Shown here piece by piece: positions 1-9,525 of a stretch of DNA of 58,012 nt. Below the pieces are notes generated by a model, which worked only from the letters and a program-made list of their open reading frames with translations, had not been told where the DNA came from and ran no database searches. The stretch is from contig JANYBS010000052.1 in the NCBI GenBank assembly GCA_025360715.1, positions 1 to 58,012 on the forward strand, written 5' to 3'. How positions within the stretch are numbered: position 1 is the stretch's first letter; each line of letters starts with the position of its first letter. Source of the DNA: Candidatus Eiseniibacteriota bacterium (GTDB lineage: Bacteria; Eisenbacteria; RBG-16-71-46). Position numbers and translations under genes: made by a program.

Positions 1-3000
1 GTGCTCGATGTGGCGGGCCGCATCTGCGGCAACAACGCCACCGCGATCCTCGCCTACACGCAGACCGGCGGAACGGTCATCGTGAACGAGCAGGGCTCGA
101 CCGATGCCGTCTTCGCGCCGTTCGATCTGGGCGTGGCCGGCTCGAGCTTCACCATGTCGGCCGGCACGATCGTCGTGCGCAACCGCGGCGCGGCGCCCAC
201 GGACTTCAAGCTCGGCGCCGCCACGACGAACGTGACCGGTGGCGTGCTGCAGATCGGCGACGCGCTCACGAGCGACGCTCAGGTGATCCGCTTACAGAGC
301 AGCCGCACGCTCGGCGGCCTGCTCGTCTCGAGCGCGACGGCGCAGCCCACCAAGCCGACGGCGCAATTGCTCGGCTCGTCGCTCAATCTGACGGGCGGCG
401 TCACGATCCAGAGTGGCACGACGCTTGACATGAACGGATTCGGACTCTCGCTCGGTGGCGACTGGCTCGACCAGGGCTCCGTCACGAACGCGAATGCGGT
501 CACCTTCAACGGCTCCGGCGCACAGTCGGTCACGCGCAGCGGCGGTGAGACGTTCGGAACGCTCGGCGTGAACAAGTCCTCGGGCACGCTCACGTTGGGT
601 AGCAACCTCACCGTGAACGGCAGCGCGGTCTTCACGCAGGGTGCCATCGCCGTGGGCGCGAATACGTTCACGCTCAATGGCCCGGTCAGCGGCGCGAGCA
701 CGATCACGAGCGCCACGAACGGCACCGTGAACTACGCTCAGACGAGCGCGGGCCAGAGTGTGCTGGCGGGCGCGTACGGCAACCTGGTCTTCAGTGACTT
801 CGCAAAGGTGCTTCCCTCCGCGACGATCGGTGTGGGAGGCACGTTCACGCCGGGGGCGGGCAGTGGTCACACGTTGGCCGGAAGCACCTTCGACTTCACG
901 GGCGCAGCGCAGAGCGTACCGCTCTTCCCGTATGTGAATCTCACGCTCAGCGGTGCGGGAGCCAAGACCGGCGCGGGTGCGCTGATCGCGTCGGGCAACT
1001 TCACGCAAGTGACGGGCGTGAGCTTCACGGGTACGACGTCGCTGGAGCTGGACGGCGCCACGCACACGGTGGGCGGCACGCTCAGCACTGGCGCACTCAC
1101 GCTGGGCTCGGGCGCGACACTCACGAACAATGGCACGGTGAACACGGGCGTGCTCGCCGGCGCGGGCACGTTCACGCAGGGCGCGACCGGGGCGCTCACT
1201 GCCAGTGGTGCGGTCAGTATCACGTCGCTGCAGGCCGGCGCCGCGGGGAACACGGTCGCTTACACGGGCGCGGCACAGACGCTGGCCGCTTCGGTCTATC
1301 ATCATCTGACGCTCTCGGGCTCGGGTGCGGTCAGCCTGGCGCCGGTGAGCGCAGTACACGGCGATCTCGGCATCTCGGGCACAGTCGCGGCCTCGGCGGG
1401 CACAGGCCTTGCCGTTGATGGCAATACGACGGTCGCGGCCGGTGCCTCGCTTGATCTGGGCGTGTTTTCGCACACGTTCAAGGGCAACCTGAACGCCGCG
1501 GGCACGCTCACGGGAAGTTCCGCGGACGTGACATTCTCCGGCGCTGCTCCGCAGGCGTTCTCGGGCGGCAGCATCGCAAACCTCACGCTCGCCAATGCGG
1601 CTGGCCTACTGCTGGTCGGCAACACGAGCGTGAGTGGGCCGCTCACGCTCACCAGCGGCGCGCTGTCGATCGGCGCGCACACGCTCACGCTGAACGGCGC
1701 GTTGAGCACGGCGAGCGGCACGCTCGCGGGCGGCGCGACCTCGAACCTCGTGATCGGCGGCTCGGCGGCCGCGCCGGCGCTTCCGGCGCTCACGCTTGCG
1801 TCGTTCTCCATGGACCGCACCGCTGGTGCCACCCTGAACGGCGACCTGAACGTGCAGTCCGCGGTCACGCTCACGCACGGCGTGCTCGGCACCGGCGCCA
1901 ACAAGGTCGTCCTCGCGTCGGCGGCCACGCTCTTGGAAGCAGCGGGGCAGGTGGTCCTGGGCACCGTGACGACCACGCGCAATGTCGCCGCTACGAGCGG
2001 CACCGAGACCTTTGGCGGCATCGGCGCCGACGTGACGCTGCATGGCACGGCGCTCGGCTCGACCACGGTGCTGCGGCGCACGGGCGTCGCGTCGCTCGCG
2101 AACGGGCACTCGTCGATCCTGCGCAACTTCGACATCACGCCTACGGTGAACACGGGCCTCAACGCCGATCTCACCTATCACCACGATGCCAGCGAGGACA
2201 ACAGCCAGAACGCCAGCCTGCTCGAGCTCTATCGTTCGCGTGATGGCGGCGTCACCTGGAACAACCTGGGCGGCGTCGCGAACGCTGCCGCTCACACGGT
2301 GAGCGTGGCGGGCGTCAACGACTTCTCGCGCTGGACGGCGGCCGACACTTCGAACCACTTGGGCAACTCACCCACGCCGGTCATCGCCAGCATCACGCCG
2401 AACGCCAAGAATCTCGGCGATGGCGCTTTCACACTCACGGTCACGGGCAGCGACTTCGTGAGCGGCAAATCCACCGTGCGCTTTGGCGGGTCGGCGCGGG
2501 CTACCACGTTCGTCTCGCCCGCGCAGCTCACGGCGGCGATCCCCGCGAGCGATCTGGTGCTGCTCGGTTCGTTCCCGGTGACCGTGGCGACTGCGGACGG
2601 TGGCGGCGTCTCGAATGCCGTCTCGCTCACGGTGAACCCGATCCCGGCGTCGCAAGTCGCGGTCGAGACGGCTGTCGATGGCTCGGGCACGGTCGTGCCT
2701 GCTCAGAGCCTGGCGTCTGGCGCGAGCGTGACGGTCTATGCGATCTCGCGTGATTCGTTCCACAACTTCGTCGCCAACGTGACGGGCACGTGGAGCCTGA
2801 GCGCGCTCACCGGCGGCGGCGTCGCCGGCGACGTGGTCGCTGCGGTCGACGGCAAGAGCGCCGTGTTCACGGGCCATGTCACGGGCAGCGGCGTCATCAA
2901 CGTGGCCTCGAGCACGCTCACGGCCACGCCGTCGGGCGCGATCACGGTCACGCCGGGTACCGCGTCGAAGGTGCGCGTCGAGACGCTGGCGAACGGCGCG

Positions 3001-5781
3001 GGTGTCGTGGTGCCCGCCCAGAGCTTGACCTCGGGTTCATCGCTGACGTGCTTCGCGATCTCGCGCGACGCTTCGAACAACTTCGTCGCGAATGCAGCCG
3101 CCACCTCGTGGAGCCTTGGCGGCATCACGGGCGGCGTGGTGGCGGGCGACCTCGTGGCGGCCGCAGACCAGAAGTCGGCGACGGTCACGGGGCATGTGAT
3201 CGGCAGCGCGAGTGTGCAGGTGGCCAGCGGCGCGCTGGCGGCCACGCCCTCGGGCGCGATCACCGTCACACCGGGCACGGCCGCGAAGGTGCGCGTCGAG
3301 ACGCTGGCGAACGGCACGGGTGCGGTGGTGCCGGCCCAGAGCTTGGCGTCCGGTGCATCGGTGACGCTCTTTGCGATCACCCGCGATGCGTCGAATAACT
3401 TCGTTGCGAATGTCGCGGCGAGCAGCTGGGTACTCGAGAACTCCACCGGCGGTGTCGTGGCCGGGGACCTCGTCGCCGCTGCGGATCAGAAGTCGACCAC
3501 GTTCACGGGACACGCTGGCGGCAGTGCGGATATTCGCGCCACGTCGGCAGCCCTCACGCAGACGCCCTCGGGGTTGATCACCGTCACGAGCGGCATCGCC
3601 ACGCAGGTCGCTGTCGAGACCGCGGCCGATGGCTCGGGTACGATCGTCGCAGCGCAGAGTGTGGCCTCAGGCGCTGGCATCACGGGCTTCGCCGTGGCGC
3701 GAGATGCATCGCATAACTTTGTCGCGAATGTCGCGGGCACGTGGAGCCTGGGCAGCATCACCGGCGGCGTTGTGGCCGGCGATCTGGTCGCGGCGGCCGA
3801 TGCCAAGAGCGCGATCTTCACCGGGCACGTGACCGGTTCGGGCCGCATGCAGGTGAGCTTGGTGGCACTCACTGCCACGGCATCGGGCGTGATCACCGTC
3901 ACTCCGGGCACGGCCACGACGGTGCGCGTCGAGACGCTCGCGAACGGCGCGGGTGTGGTGGCGCCGGCCCAGAGCCTCACGTCCGGTTCATCGCTGACCG
4001 CCTTTGCGATCTCTCGCGATGCCTCCAACAACTTCGTCGCGAACGTGGCAGCCACGTCGTGGAGCCTGGGCGGCATCACGGGCGGCGTGGTCTCGGGTGA
4101 CCTCGTCGCGGCTGCGGATCAGAAGTCGGCCACGTTCACCGGCCGTGTGATCGGCAGCGCGAACGTGCAGGCGGGCAGTGGCGCGCTGGCGGCAACGGCC
4201 TCGGGCGCGATCACGGTCACGAGCGGTGCGGCGACCCAGGTCCGCGTCGAAACGCTGGCCAACGGCACGGGTGTCGTGGTGCCGGCGCAGAGCCTGGCGT
4301 CGGGTTCGTTGCTCACGTGCTTCGCGATCACGCGCGATGCCTCGAATAACTTCGTCGCCAATGTGGCCGCGACCACATGGGCGCTCGAGAACCGCACGGG
4401 TGGTGTCGTGGCCGGCGACCTGGTGGTGGCCGTGGATCAGAAGTCCGCCACGCTAACGGGACACGCGGGCGGCACGGGCGATATCCGCGCCACGTCGGCG
4501 GCGCTCACGCAGACGCCGTCGGGCGTGCTCACGATCGTCAGTGGCACGGCGGCCAAGGTCGCGGTCGAGACGTCGCCCGATGGCCTGGGAAGTGTCGTCG
4601 CCGCGCAGAGCATGGCCGCGGGCTCGTCGCTCACCGTGTACGCGGTGGCGCGTGATGCGTCGAACAACCTCGTTGCGAACGTGGCGGGCGCTTGGAGCTT
4701 GACGGCGATCACCGGCGGCGTCGTCGCGAGCGATCTCGTCGCGGCCGCCGATGCCAAGAGCGCGGTTTTCACGGCGCATGGAGTCGGCTCCGCATCAATC
4801 CAGACGGCTTTCGCGTCGCTGCCCTCGACGGGCAGCGGCACGATCACCGTGTTGACGGGCGCCGCGACGCAGGTGCGTGTCGAGACGGCGGCGAATGGCA
4901 CCGGCAGCGTGGTGGCCGCACAGAGCTTGGCTTCGGGTGCGCCGCTCACGGTGTTCGCGGTCTCGCGCGACGGGGCGGGGAACTTCGTCGCGAATGTCGC
5001 CGCCACCTCGTGGGGGCTCACGGGCACCACGGGCGGCGTGGCGCTCACCGACCTTGTGGCGTCGGTCGATAAGCGAAGCGCCACATTCACGGGGCATGTG
5101 ATCGGCACGACGTCCGTGCGCGCCCTGGTCACCGGTCTCACGGCGATCCCGACCGGAGTACTCACGGTGACGCCGGGTGTGGCAGCCAAGGTGCGAGTCG
5201 AGACTCTGGCCGATGGCAGCGGCGCGGTGGTCCCGGCTTCGCCATTGGCGACGAATGCCGCGCTCACGGCGTATGCGATCACGCGGGATGCTTCGAACAA
5301 CTTCATCGCCAACGCCACGGGCGCGGCGTGGAGCCTGCAGAGCATCACTGGCGGTGTCGTCGCGGCGAACCTCGTGGCTTTGGCCGACGGCTCGAGCGCC
5401 ACGTTCAGCTCCCACAATGTAGGCTCTGCCGTGATCGCCGCCACGCTCGGTGTGCTGACGGCGACGCCCTCGGGTGTCATCAGCAGCACCGGTATCGCGG
5501 GAGTCGGTGCGGCGCCGGTGGCGTTCGCACTCCAGCAGAACTTCCCGAATCCCTTCACGCGCGTGACGACGATCCGCTTCGCGGTGCCCAAGGTGGCCGC
5601 GGTGCGGCTGTCGGTGTACGACGTGGCGGGCCGCCAAGTGGCTCAACTTCTCGACGAGGTGAAGGCGCCCGGTGAGTACTCGGTACGCTGGGAGTCGAGT
5701 TCGGTCCGCAGCGGCACCTACTTCTACCGGCTCGAGAGCAACGGGCACCAGATGGTGCGCAAGATGCTGGTGATGCAGTAG
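1..5781 (+). CDS. Giant secreted surface protein, 5'-truncated, with Ig-like repeats and FlgD-like C-terminal module
   Basis: The frame is open from the first base, so the gene starts outside the window and the GTG at position 1 is not taken as a start. Residues 1 to about 780 are Gly/Ala/Ser/Thr-rich and full of short strand-turn repeats, as in beta-helix adhesins. Residues about 791-878 look like an IPT/TIG domain. Residues about 882-1835 are nine Ig-like repeats of 105-106 residues with a shared V-E-T start. The last ~85 residues (from NFPNPF at about 1845) match the FlgD Ig-like/type IX-style module (YDVAGR, SGTYFYRL) common on exported FCB-group proteins. It is probably a cell-surface or secreted adhesin or structural protein; the ligand cannot be told from sequence. 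A hairpin follows the stop codon. Confidence 0.85.
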   Translation: MLDVAGRICGNNATAILAYTQTGGTVIVNEQGSTDAVFAPFDLGVAGSSFTMSAGTIVVRNRGAAPTDFKLGAATTNVTGGVLQIGDALTSDAQVIRLQSSRTLGGLLVSSATAQPTKPTAQLLGSSLNLTGGVTIQSGTTLDMNGFGLSLGGDWLDQGSVTNANAVTFNGSGAQSVTRSGGETFGTLGVNKSSGTLTLGSNLTVNGSAVFTQGAIAVGANTFTLNGPVSGASTITSATNGTVNYAQTSAGQSVLAGAYGNLVFSDFAKVLPSATIGVGGTFTPGAGSGHTLAGSTFDFTGAAQSVPLFPYVNLTLSGAGAKTGAGALIASGNFTQVTGVSFTGTTSLELDGATHTVGGTLSTGALTLGSGATLTNNGTVNTGVLAGAGTFTQGATGALTASGAVSITSLQAGAAGNTVAYTGAAQTLAASVYHHLTLSGSGAVSLAPVSAVHGDLGISGTVAASAGTGLAVDGNTTVAAGASLDLGVFSHTFKGNLNAAGTLTGSSADVTFSGAAPQAFSGGSIANLTLANAAGLLLVGNTSVSGPLTLTSGALSIGAHTLTLNGALSTASGTLAGGATSNLVIGGSAAAPALPALTLASFSMDRTAGATLNGDLNVQSAVTLTHGVLGTGANKVVLASAATLLEAAGQVVLGTVTTTRNVAATSGTETFGGIGADVTLHGTALGSTTVLRRTGVASLANGHSSILRNFDITPTVNTGLNADLTYHHDASEDNSQNASLLELYRSRDGGVTWNNLGGVANAAAHTVSVAGVNDFSRWTAADTSNHLGNSPTPVIASITPNAKNLGDGAFTLTVTGSDFVSGKSTVRFGGSARATTFVSPAQLTAAIPASDLVLLGSFPVTVATADGGGVSNAVSLTVNPIPASQVAVETAVDGSGTVVPAQSLASGASVTVYAISRDSFHNFVANVTGTWSLSALTGGGVAGDVVAAVDGKSAVFTGHVTGSGVINVASSTLTATPSGAITVTPGTASKVRVETLANGAGVVVPAQSLTSGSSLTCFAISRDASNNFVANAAATSWSLGGITGGVVAGDLVAAADQKSATVTGHVIGSASVQVASGALAATPSGAITVTPGTAAKVRVETLANGTGAVVPAQSLASGASVTLFAITRDASNNFVANVAASSWVLENSTGGVVAGDLVAAADQKSTTFTGHAGGSADIRATSAALTQTPSGLITVTSGIATQVAVETAADGSGTIVAAQSVASGAGITGFAVARDASHNFVANVAGTWSLGSITGGVVAGDLVAAADAKSAIFTGHVTGSGRMQVSLVALTATASGVITVTPGTATTVRVETLANGAGVVAPAQSLTSGSSLTAFAISRDASNNFVANVAATSWSLGGITGGVVSGDLVAAADQKSATFTGRVIGSANVQAGSGALAATASGAITVTSGAATQVRVETLANGTGVVVPAQSLASGSLLTCFAITRDASNNFVANVAATTWALENRTGGVVAGDLVVAVDQKSATLTGHAGGTGDIRATSAALTQTPSGVLTIVSGTAAKVAVETSPDGLGSVVAAQSMAAGSSLTVYAVARDASNNLVANVAGAWSLTAITGGVVASDLVAAADAKSAVFTAHGVGSASIQTAFASLPSTGSGTITVLTGAATQVRVETAANGTGSVVAAQSLASGAPLTVFAVSRDGAGNFVANVAATSWGLTGTTGGVALTDLVASVDKRSATFTGHVIGTTSVRALVTGLTAIPTGVLTVTPGVAAKVRVETLADGSGAVVPASPLATNAALTAYAITRDASNNFIANATGAAWSLQSITGGVVAANLVALADGSSATFSSHNVGSAVIAATLGVLTATPSGVISSTGIAGVGAAPVAFALQQNFPNPFTRVTTIRFAVPKVAAVRLSVYDVAGRQVAQLLDEVKAPGEYSVRWESSSVRSGTYFYRLESNGHQMVRKMLVMQ
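2650..5490 (+). repeat. Nine tandem Ig-like repeats in a three-repeat higher-order unit
   Basis: The conserved GTCGAGAC/GTCGAAAC core (Val-Glu-Thr) begins at 2662, 2977, 3295, 3613, 3928, 4246, 4564, 4879 and 5197. Spacings are 315, 318 and 318 nt, repeated exactly three times, so units 1-3, 4-6 and 7-9 each span 951 nt (317 codons). Units 2 and 5 resemble each other, as do 3 and 6, more than they resemble their direct neighbours. This shows growth by duplication of a triplet, not of single units. Confidence 0.9.
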
Positions 5782-5825
5782 TTACGCTGCGGCGGTCCTC
5801 GCGCTGCAGATCGCCATCGGACGGG

Positions 5826-5849
5826 CGGCCACCTCGAAAGGGGTGGCCG
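5826..5849 (+). terminator. Hairpin after the giant surface protein gene
   Basis: An 8-bp perfect stem (CGGCCACC with GGTGGCCG) around an 8-nt loop starts 45 bases after the stop codon. No T-run follows, so it is a weak intrinsic terminator at best or a 3'-end stabiliser. Confidence 0.45.
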
Positions 5850-6119
5850 TTCGTGCTGCCGGACTGGGGCTTCTGGTGCCGTGTATCAGCGCAGGTCCGC
5901 ACGCCACCTGTGAAGACGAAAGGTGGCACCGGGACTTGCGCCTCAGGCATCTCACCCTGCATTCAAATCGTCGCGTGGTCCCGAAGTCACCTGCAACTTC
6001 GGATGTCACCCGTGCAGGCGAAGCGATGAAACGTCGCCGGTGCCTGGAGACTCCCACACTCACAGGGGGTGTTGTGGAGAGCGACCTTGCGCCGGCGGCG
6101 GCAGTCTTGCTCGCAGCCT
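5850..6119. other. Gene-free stretch between convergent genes
   Basis: The space between the two convergent stop codons is about 340 bases. Beyond the 5826-5849 hairpin it holds one more inverted repeat (GCCACCT at 5903-5909 with AGGTGGC at 5921-5927, 11-nt loop). No reading frame here has family-like content, and no RNA gene was recognised. Confidence 0.5.
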
Positions 6120-8828
6120 TCAGCGACCGGCGTCGAGCATGATCGGCGCGCTCATCGCCTGGCCTGGCACGTGCGAGTCGCTCGGACGCAGCCGCAGGCG
6201 TAGGGAATCCCGGGCGGCATCGGGGAGCGCGATGTGCAGCGAGTTCTGCGCCTTGCCGCCCACACGAGTGGCGAGCTTCGCCCAAGGTCCTTCGATGGCC
6301 GGGGCCCACTCGATATCGGCCAGCTCCGGGCCGGTCCACGTGAGCGAGCCGCCTTCACGCGGCCAGTGCGCGGCGTGTACAGGGTTCGAGATCGCGTAGC
6401 GCGGAAACTGGTAAACGAGGAATTGTCCGCCGGGCTGGGTCTCGGGCGCGCCTACGACGAGGCCCGGCACGCCGGGTCCGCCGAGTCCCGGGATGGTCGC
6501 GAGGTCGGTGCCGAAGTTGCCGATCTTCGATGGCCCGACCATGTGCAGATCGGGCGTGTCGTCCATCTGCGGGCCACCATAGAAGACCGAGATACTGCCT
6601 CGAACCGGACCATCGCTGCCGTCGCCGTAGGCGCCCACGAGGATGTCGGGGTGGCCGTCGCCGTTCACGTCGCACGCGGTGAACACATGTCCGAACTTGC
6701 TGTTCGAGCCCTTGCCGCGGAGCACATAGCGCGCGTGGGCATCCAGGTTCTGTCCGCCCAGATAGACCGACACCGTGCCTCCCCACTCCTCGAAGCCCAT
6801 CGCGCGCTCGGCGGCCACCGCATAGTCGTCGATGCCGTCGCCGTTGACGTCGCCGATGCCGCGGATGCAGCAGCCGTACCAGTCGCCCGGTCCGGCGGCG
6901 TACAACTGCAGATCCGGATCGCCGTCCGGATGCGCGCCGCCCAGATAGATGTACGCCTTGCCGGCGACACGGCCTGCCGTGCCGTCCGTGTTCGCGCCGA
7001 CTGCGAAGTCGTCGTACCCGTCGCCATTCACGTCGCCGATGCCCGTTGCGCTGATGCCGAACTGAGTGCCGACCCGGTTCGGGATCAACTCCAGGTCCGG
7101 GGTCGCGCTCAGGTGGGGACGTCCCAGATAGAGATACACGCGGCCGCTGGCCGCACCGTCGCGGCCATCGGTGGGCGCGCTCACCAGGAAGTCGGCGAAA
7201 CCGTCGTGATTGACGTCACCCGCCGACTCGATGTCGAACCCGAACTCGGCCGACGCCCGCGGCGAGCCCAGCTCGAGCGCCGGCAGCGAGTCAGGCTCGG
7301 GCCCGCCCAGATAGATGAACACTTCGCCCGTGCGCGGCACGCCGGCATGGTCGGCGTAGATCGCGCCGATCGCGAAGTCGGGATGATGGTCGCCATTCAC
7401 GTCGCCGATCCCCGCGACGCGGTAGCCGAAGAAGCTGCCGCCCGGCCCGCCGAACGACCGCCACTCGACGAATGTGCCATCGGCGGTGCCGCGCATGAGG
7501 CGCACACGGCCTGAGGGATTCTGCTCGCCCGGAGCGGCGACCAGCAGATCGGGATAGCCGTCTCCATCGACATCGCCCGGAGAGGCAACGCTGAAACCGA
7601 GCATGCCGAGATTCTCGTGGCCGGGCACGCTCTGCACCAGTCGGGACGCGGCGGCGACGCCCACCGGGTGCACGACGTAACGCGGCGCCAGCAGGCCCGG
7701 CAGATAGGTCATGGCGGCCCAGACCGCGGCCGTGAGCACGGCGCCCGAGCCCATGAGCGCAAGCTGCCGGCGTAGCGAGACGCGGCCGAGGGTGGGTGGC
7801 GCGGGTGGCGCGTGGACACCGGCGAGCGCGCGCTCCATCTCGCCGGCATCCGCAAAGCGCCGTGAAGCCGCCGGTTCGAGTGCGCGCTCGATGACTTGAA
7901 CGAGGGCACCGGGCAGATCGGGCCGCCAGTTGCGCAGCGGCGTGCGCTCACTGCGGGCGTGGCGAGCGCGCAGGTCGTCGAGCGAGATGGCTTCGATGGG
8001 GGCGTGGCCGCTCGCCATGCGGTACAAGAGCACGCCGAGCGCGTAGAGATCACTGCGCGTGCTGGCGCTCTCGCCTTCGAGCAGTTCCGGCGCGGCGAAG
8101 AGCGGTGTCGCCCCGGAGGGTCCATCGTTCAAGCCTGCGGTGTCGGTGCGCGAGGCCGCACCGAAGTCCATGAGTACGATGCGGCCCGAACCGGCGGCCG
8201 AGTTTCCGCCCGCGCTGCCCTCGCGCATGACGTTGCGCGTCTTCACGTCGCCGTGAATGAGGCCCGCGTCATGTACGGCCGCCAGCGCGGCGCACAGGTC
8301 CAGGCCCAGCGCGACGAGCTCGCGCGCGCCCATCGGGCCCTGTGTGAACAGGATCTCCTCGAGCGTGCGCCCGCGGATGAGCTCGGTCCAGATGCCGGCG
8401 CGGCCTTCGTGCAGGTCGGTGCCGTGCACCGTGAGCACATGCTCGTGGCGCACGCGCGCCAGGCGCTGGGCCTCGCGCAGCCAGCGCGTGGAGCGCGACG
8501 CGGGCTCGCCAGCGCGGTGCAGCTTGAGGGCTACTTCACGCTCGAGCGAGGAATCCCATGCGCGCCAGACCTCGCCGAAAGCGCCTTGGCCCAGCCGCTC
8601 GACCGCGCGCAGCGGACCCCAGACGAACGTCGCCCGCTCGCGTGTCGTGTTTTCACGCCGGCGGTGGAGCTCGCCTACGCTCTGCAGCTGGCGCAGCGTC
8701 TCGAGCGTGCTATCCAGGTCGCTCGCGCTCTCGCGAGTCGCCTCCCAGTCGACAGGGGCGTCGTCGGCGATCCGCAGTGCGAGTTCGAGCGCGCGCGGAT
8801 CGTCGCCGGCTTCGTCGTCAGGCGTCAT
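6120..8828 (-). CDS. Transmembrane Ser/Thr protein kinase with extracytoplasmic FG-GAP propeller
   Basis: The 902-residue product has a Hanks-type kinase domain: glycine loop GQGAFG at 80-85, ATP lysine in EVALKL (K102), catalytic loop HGDVKTRN at 192-199, DFG at 221-223 and APE at 246-248. The catalytic loop reads HGD where most kinases have HRD. A single hydrophobic segment at about 357-380 follows. Outside it lie seven FG-GAP/integrin-alpha repeats (about 410-800), six with clear D-x-(N/D)-x-D-G calcium loops and a degenerate seventh. The design suggests an external sensor that controls an internal kinase. Its start overlaps the end of the upstream sigma-factor gene by 11 bases, so the two are probably co-translated and functionally linked. 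Ligand and substrates are unknown. Confidence 0.9.
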   Translation of the reverse strand: MTPDDEAGDDPRALELALRIADDAPVDWEATRESASDLDSTLETLRQLQSVGELHRRRENTTRERATFVWGPLRAVERLGQGAFGEVWRAWDSSLEREVALKLHRAGEPASRSTRWLREAQRLARVRHEHVLTVHGTDLHEGRAGIWTELIRGRTLEEILFTQGPMGARELVALGLDLCAALAAVHDAGLIHGDVKTRNVMREGSAGGNSAAGSGRIVLMDFGAASRTDTAGLNDGPSGATPLFAAPELLEGESASTRSDLYALGVLLYRMASGHAPIEAISLDDLRARHARSERTPLRNWRPDLPGALVQVIERALEPAASRRFADAGEMERALAGVHAPPAPPTLGRVSLRRQLALMGSGAVLTAAVWAAMTYLPGLLAPRYVVHPVGVAAASRLVQSVPGHENLGMLGFSVASPGDVDGDGYPDLLVAAPGEQNPSGRVRLMRGTADGTFVEWRSFGGPGGSFFGYRVAGIGDVNGDHHPDFAIGAIYADHAGVPRTGEVFIYLGGPEPDSLPALELGSPRASAEFGFDIESAGDVNHDGFADFLVSAPTDGRDGAASGRVYLYLGRPHLSATPDLELIPNRVGTQFGISATGIGDVNGDGYDDFAVGANTDGTAGRVAGKAYIYLGGAHPDGDPDLQLYAAGPGDWYGCCIRGIGDVNGDGIDDYAVAAERAMGFEEWGGTVSVYLGGQNLDAHARYVLRGKGSNSKFGHVFTACDVNGDGHPDILVGAYGDGSDGPVRGSISVFYGGPQMDDTPDLHMVGPSKIGNFGTDLATIPGLGGPGVPGLVVGAPETQPGGQFLVYQFPRYAISNPVHAAHWPREGGSLTWTGPELADIEWAPAIEGPWAKLATRVGGKAQNSLHIALPDAARDSLRLRLRPSDSHVPGQAMSAPIMLDAGR

Positions 8829-9423
8829 CGCGCATCCTCTCCGCCAGCGCGAGCAGTCCGCGCGCGACCAGCATGCGGGCGGTGTTCGCAGAGTGTTTGC
8901 CCAGGGCGGCGGCGATCTCGGCGTGCGAGTAGTCCATCTCGAGTCGCAGGATCACCGCCTCGCGTTGTTCGTCGCCCAAGCTCTGCAGGCCGCGTTCGTA
9001 GCGCGCGTGCGTGTCGCGTCCGAGCAATTGCTCGATCGGAGAGGGACCGGCATCGGCGAGTGTCTCGGGCACCTCGTCGTGAGGCCGGCGCCGCGCGCCA
9101 CGCCGCGCTTCGTCGCGCGCCGCGTTGAGCAGGATGTGTCGCAGGTAGCCCAGGAACGCGCCTTCGCCGCGATGCTCGAAGTGATCCACGTGCTTGAGCG
9201 TGCGTAGCAACGTGATCTGCACGAGGTCATCCGTTTCGGACAAGTCGCGCGCGGCGTGCGGCAACTGCTGATGCGCCCAGCGCTGCAGGACCGGCAGGAA
9301 GCGCTGGTACAGCCGTTCCCGTGAGCGTTCGTCGCCGCCACGCGCACGTTCGAGCAGGTCGAACGTGTTCTCGAGCGGGTCGCTCGCGGTCTCGTGGCCG
9401 GGGCGTTCTTCTGGAGCTGACAT
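8818..9423 (-). CDS. RNA polymerase sigma factor, ECF-like sigma-70 family
   Basis: The 201-residue protein has a region-2 core (DLVQITLLRTLKHVDHF, about residues 67-83) and a C-terminal region 4 helix-turn-helix (LEMDYSHAEIAAALGKHSAN). The alanine-rich linker and length fit the ECF class. The ATG at 9423 is preceded by GGAG at 9432-9435. The gene overlaps the downstream kinase gene by 11 bases. Sigma factors of this kind are often paired with Ser/Thr kinases in Planctomycetes and FCB lineages, where phosphorylation may replace an anti-sigma factor. No zinc-type anti-sigma gene is adjacent. Its regulon is unknown. Confidence 0.88.
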   Translation of the reverse strand: MSAPEERPGHETASDPLENTFDLLERARGGDERSRERLYQRFLPVLQRWAHQQLPHAARDLSETDDLVQITLLRTLKHVDHFEHRGEGAFLGYLRHILLNAARDEARRGARRRPHDEVPETLADAGPSPIEQLLGRDTHARYERGLQSLGDEQREAVILRLEMDYSHAEIAAALGKHSANTARMLVARGLLALAERMRDDA

Positions 9424-9525
9424 CGGTCGTACTCCAGAGCCGTAGGCGGGAAGGTCGCGACAGGAACCTCAATTGAGCCTCGACTCCGGAGCGCGGTCAA
9501 GCGGATGGTCATGGGCGTGCGCCCC

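Noticed and set aside
1-3. GTG at the window edge as start of the giant surface protein
   Set aside because: It is simply the first codon in the window; the protein has no signal peptide there, so the true start lies upstream.
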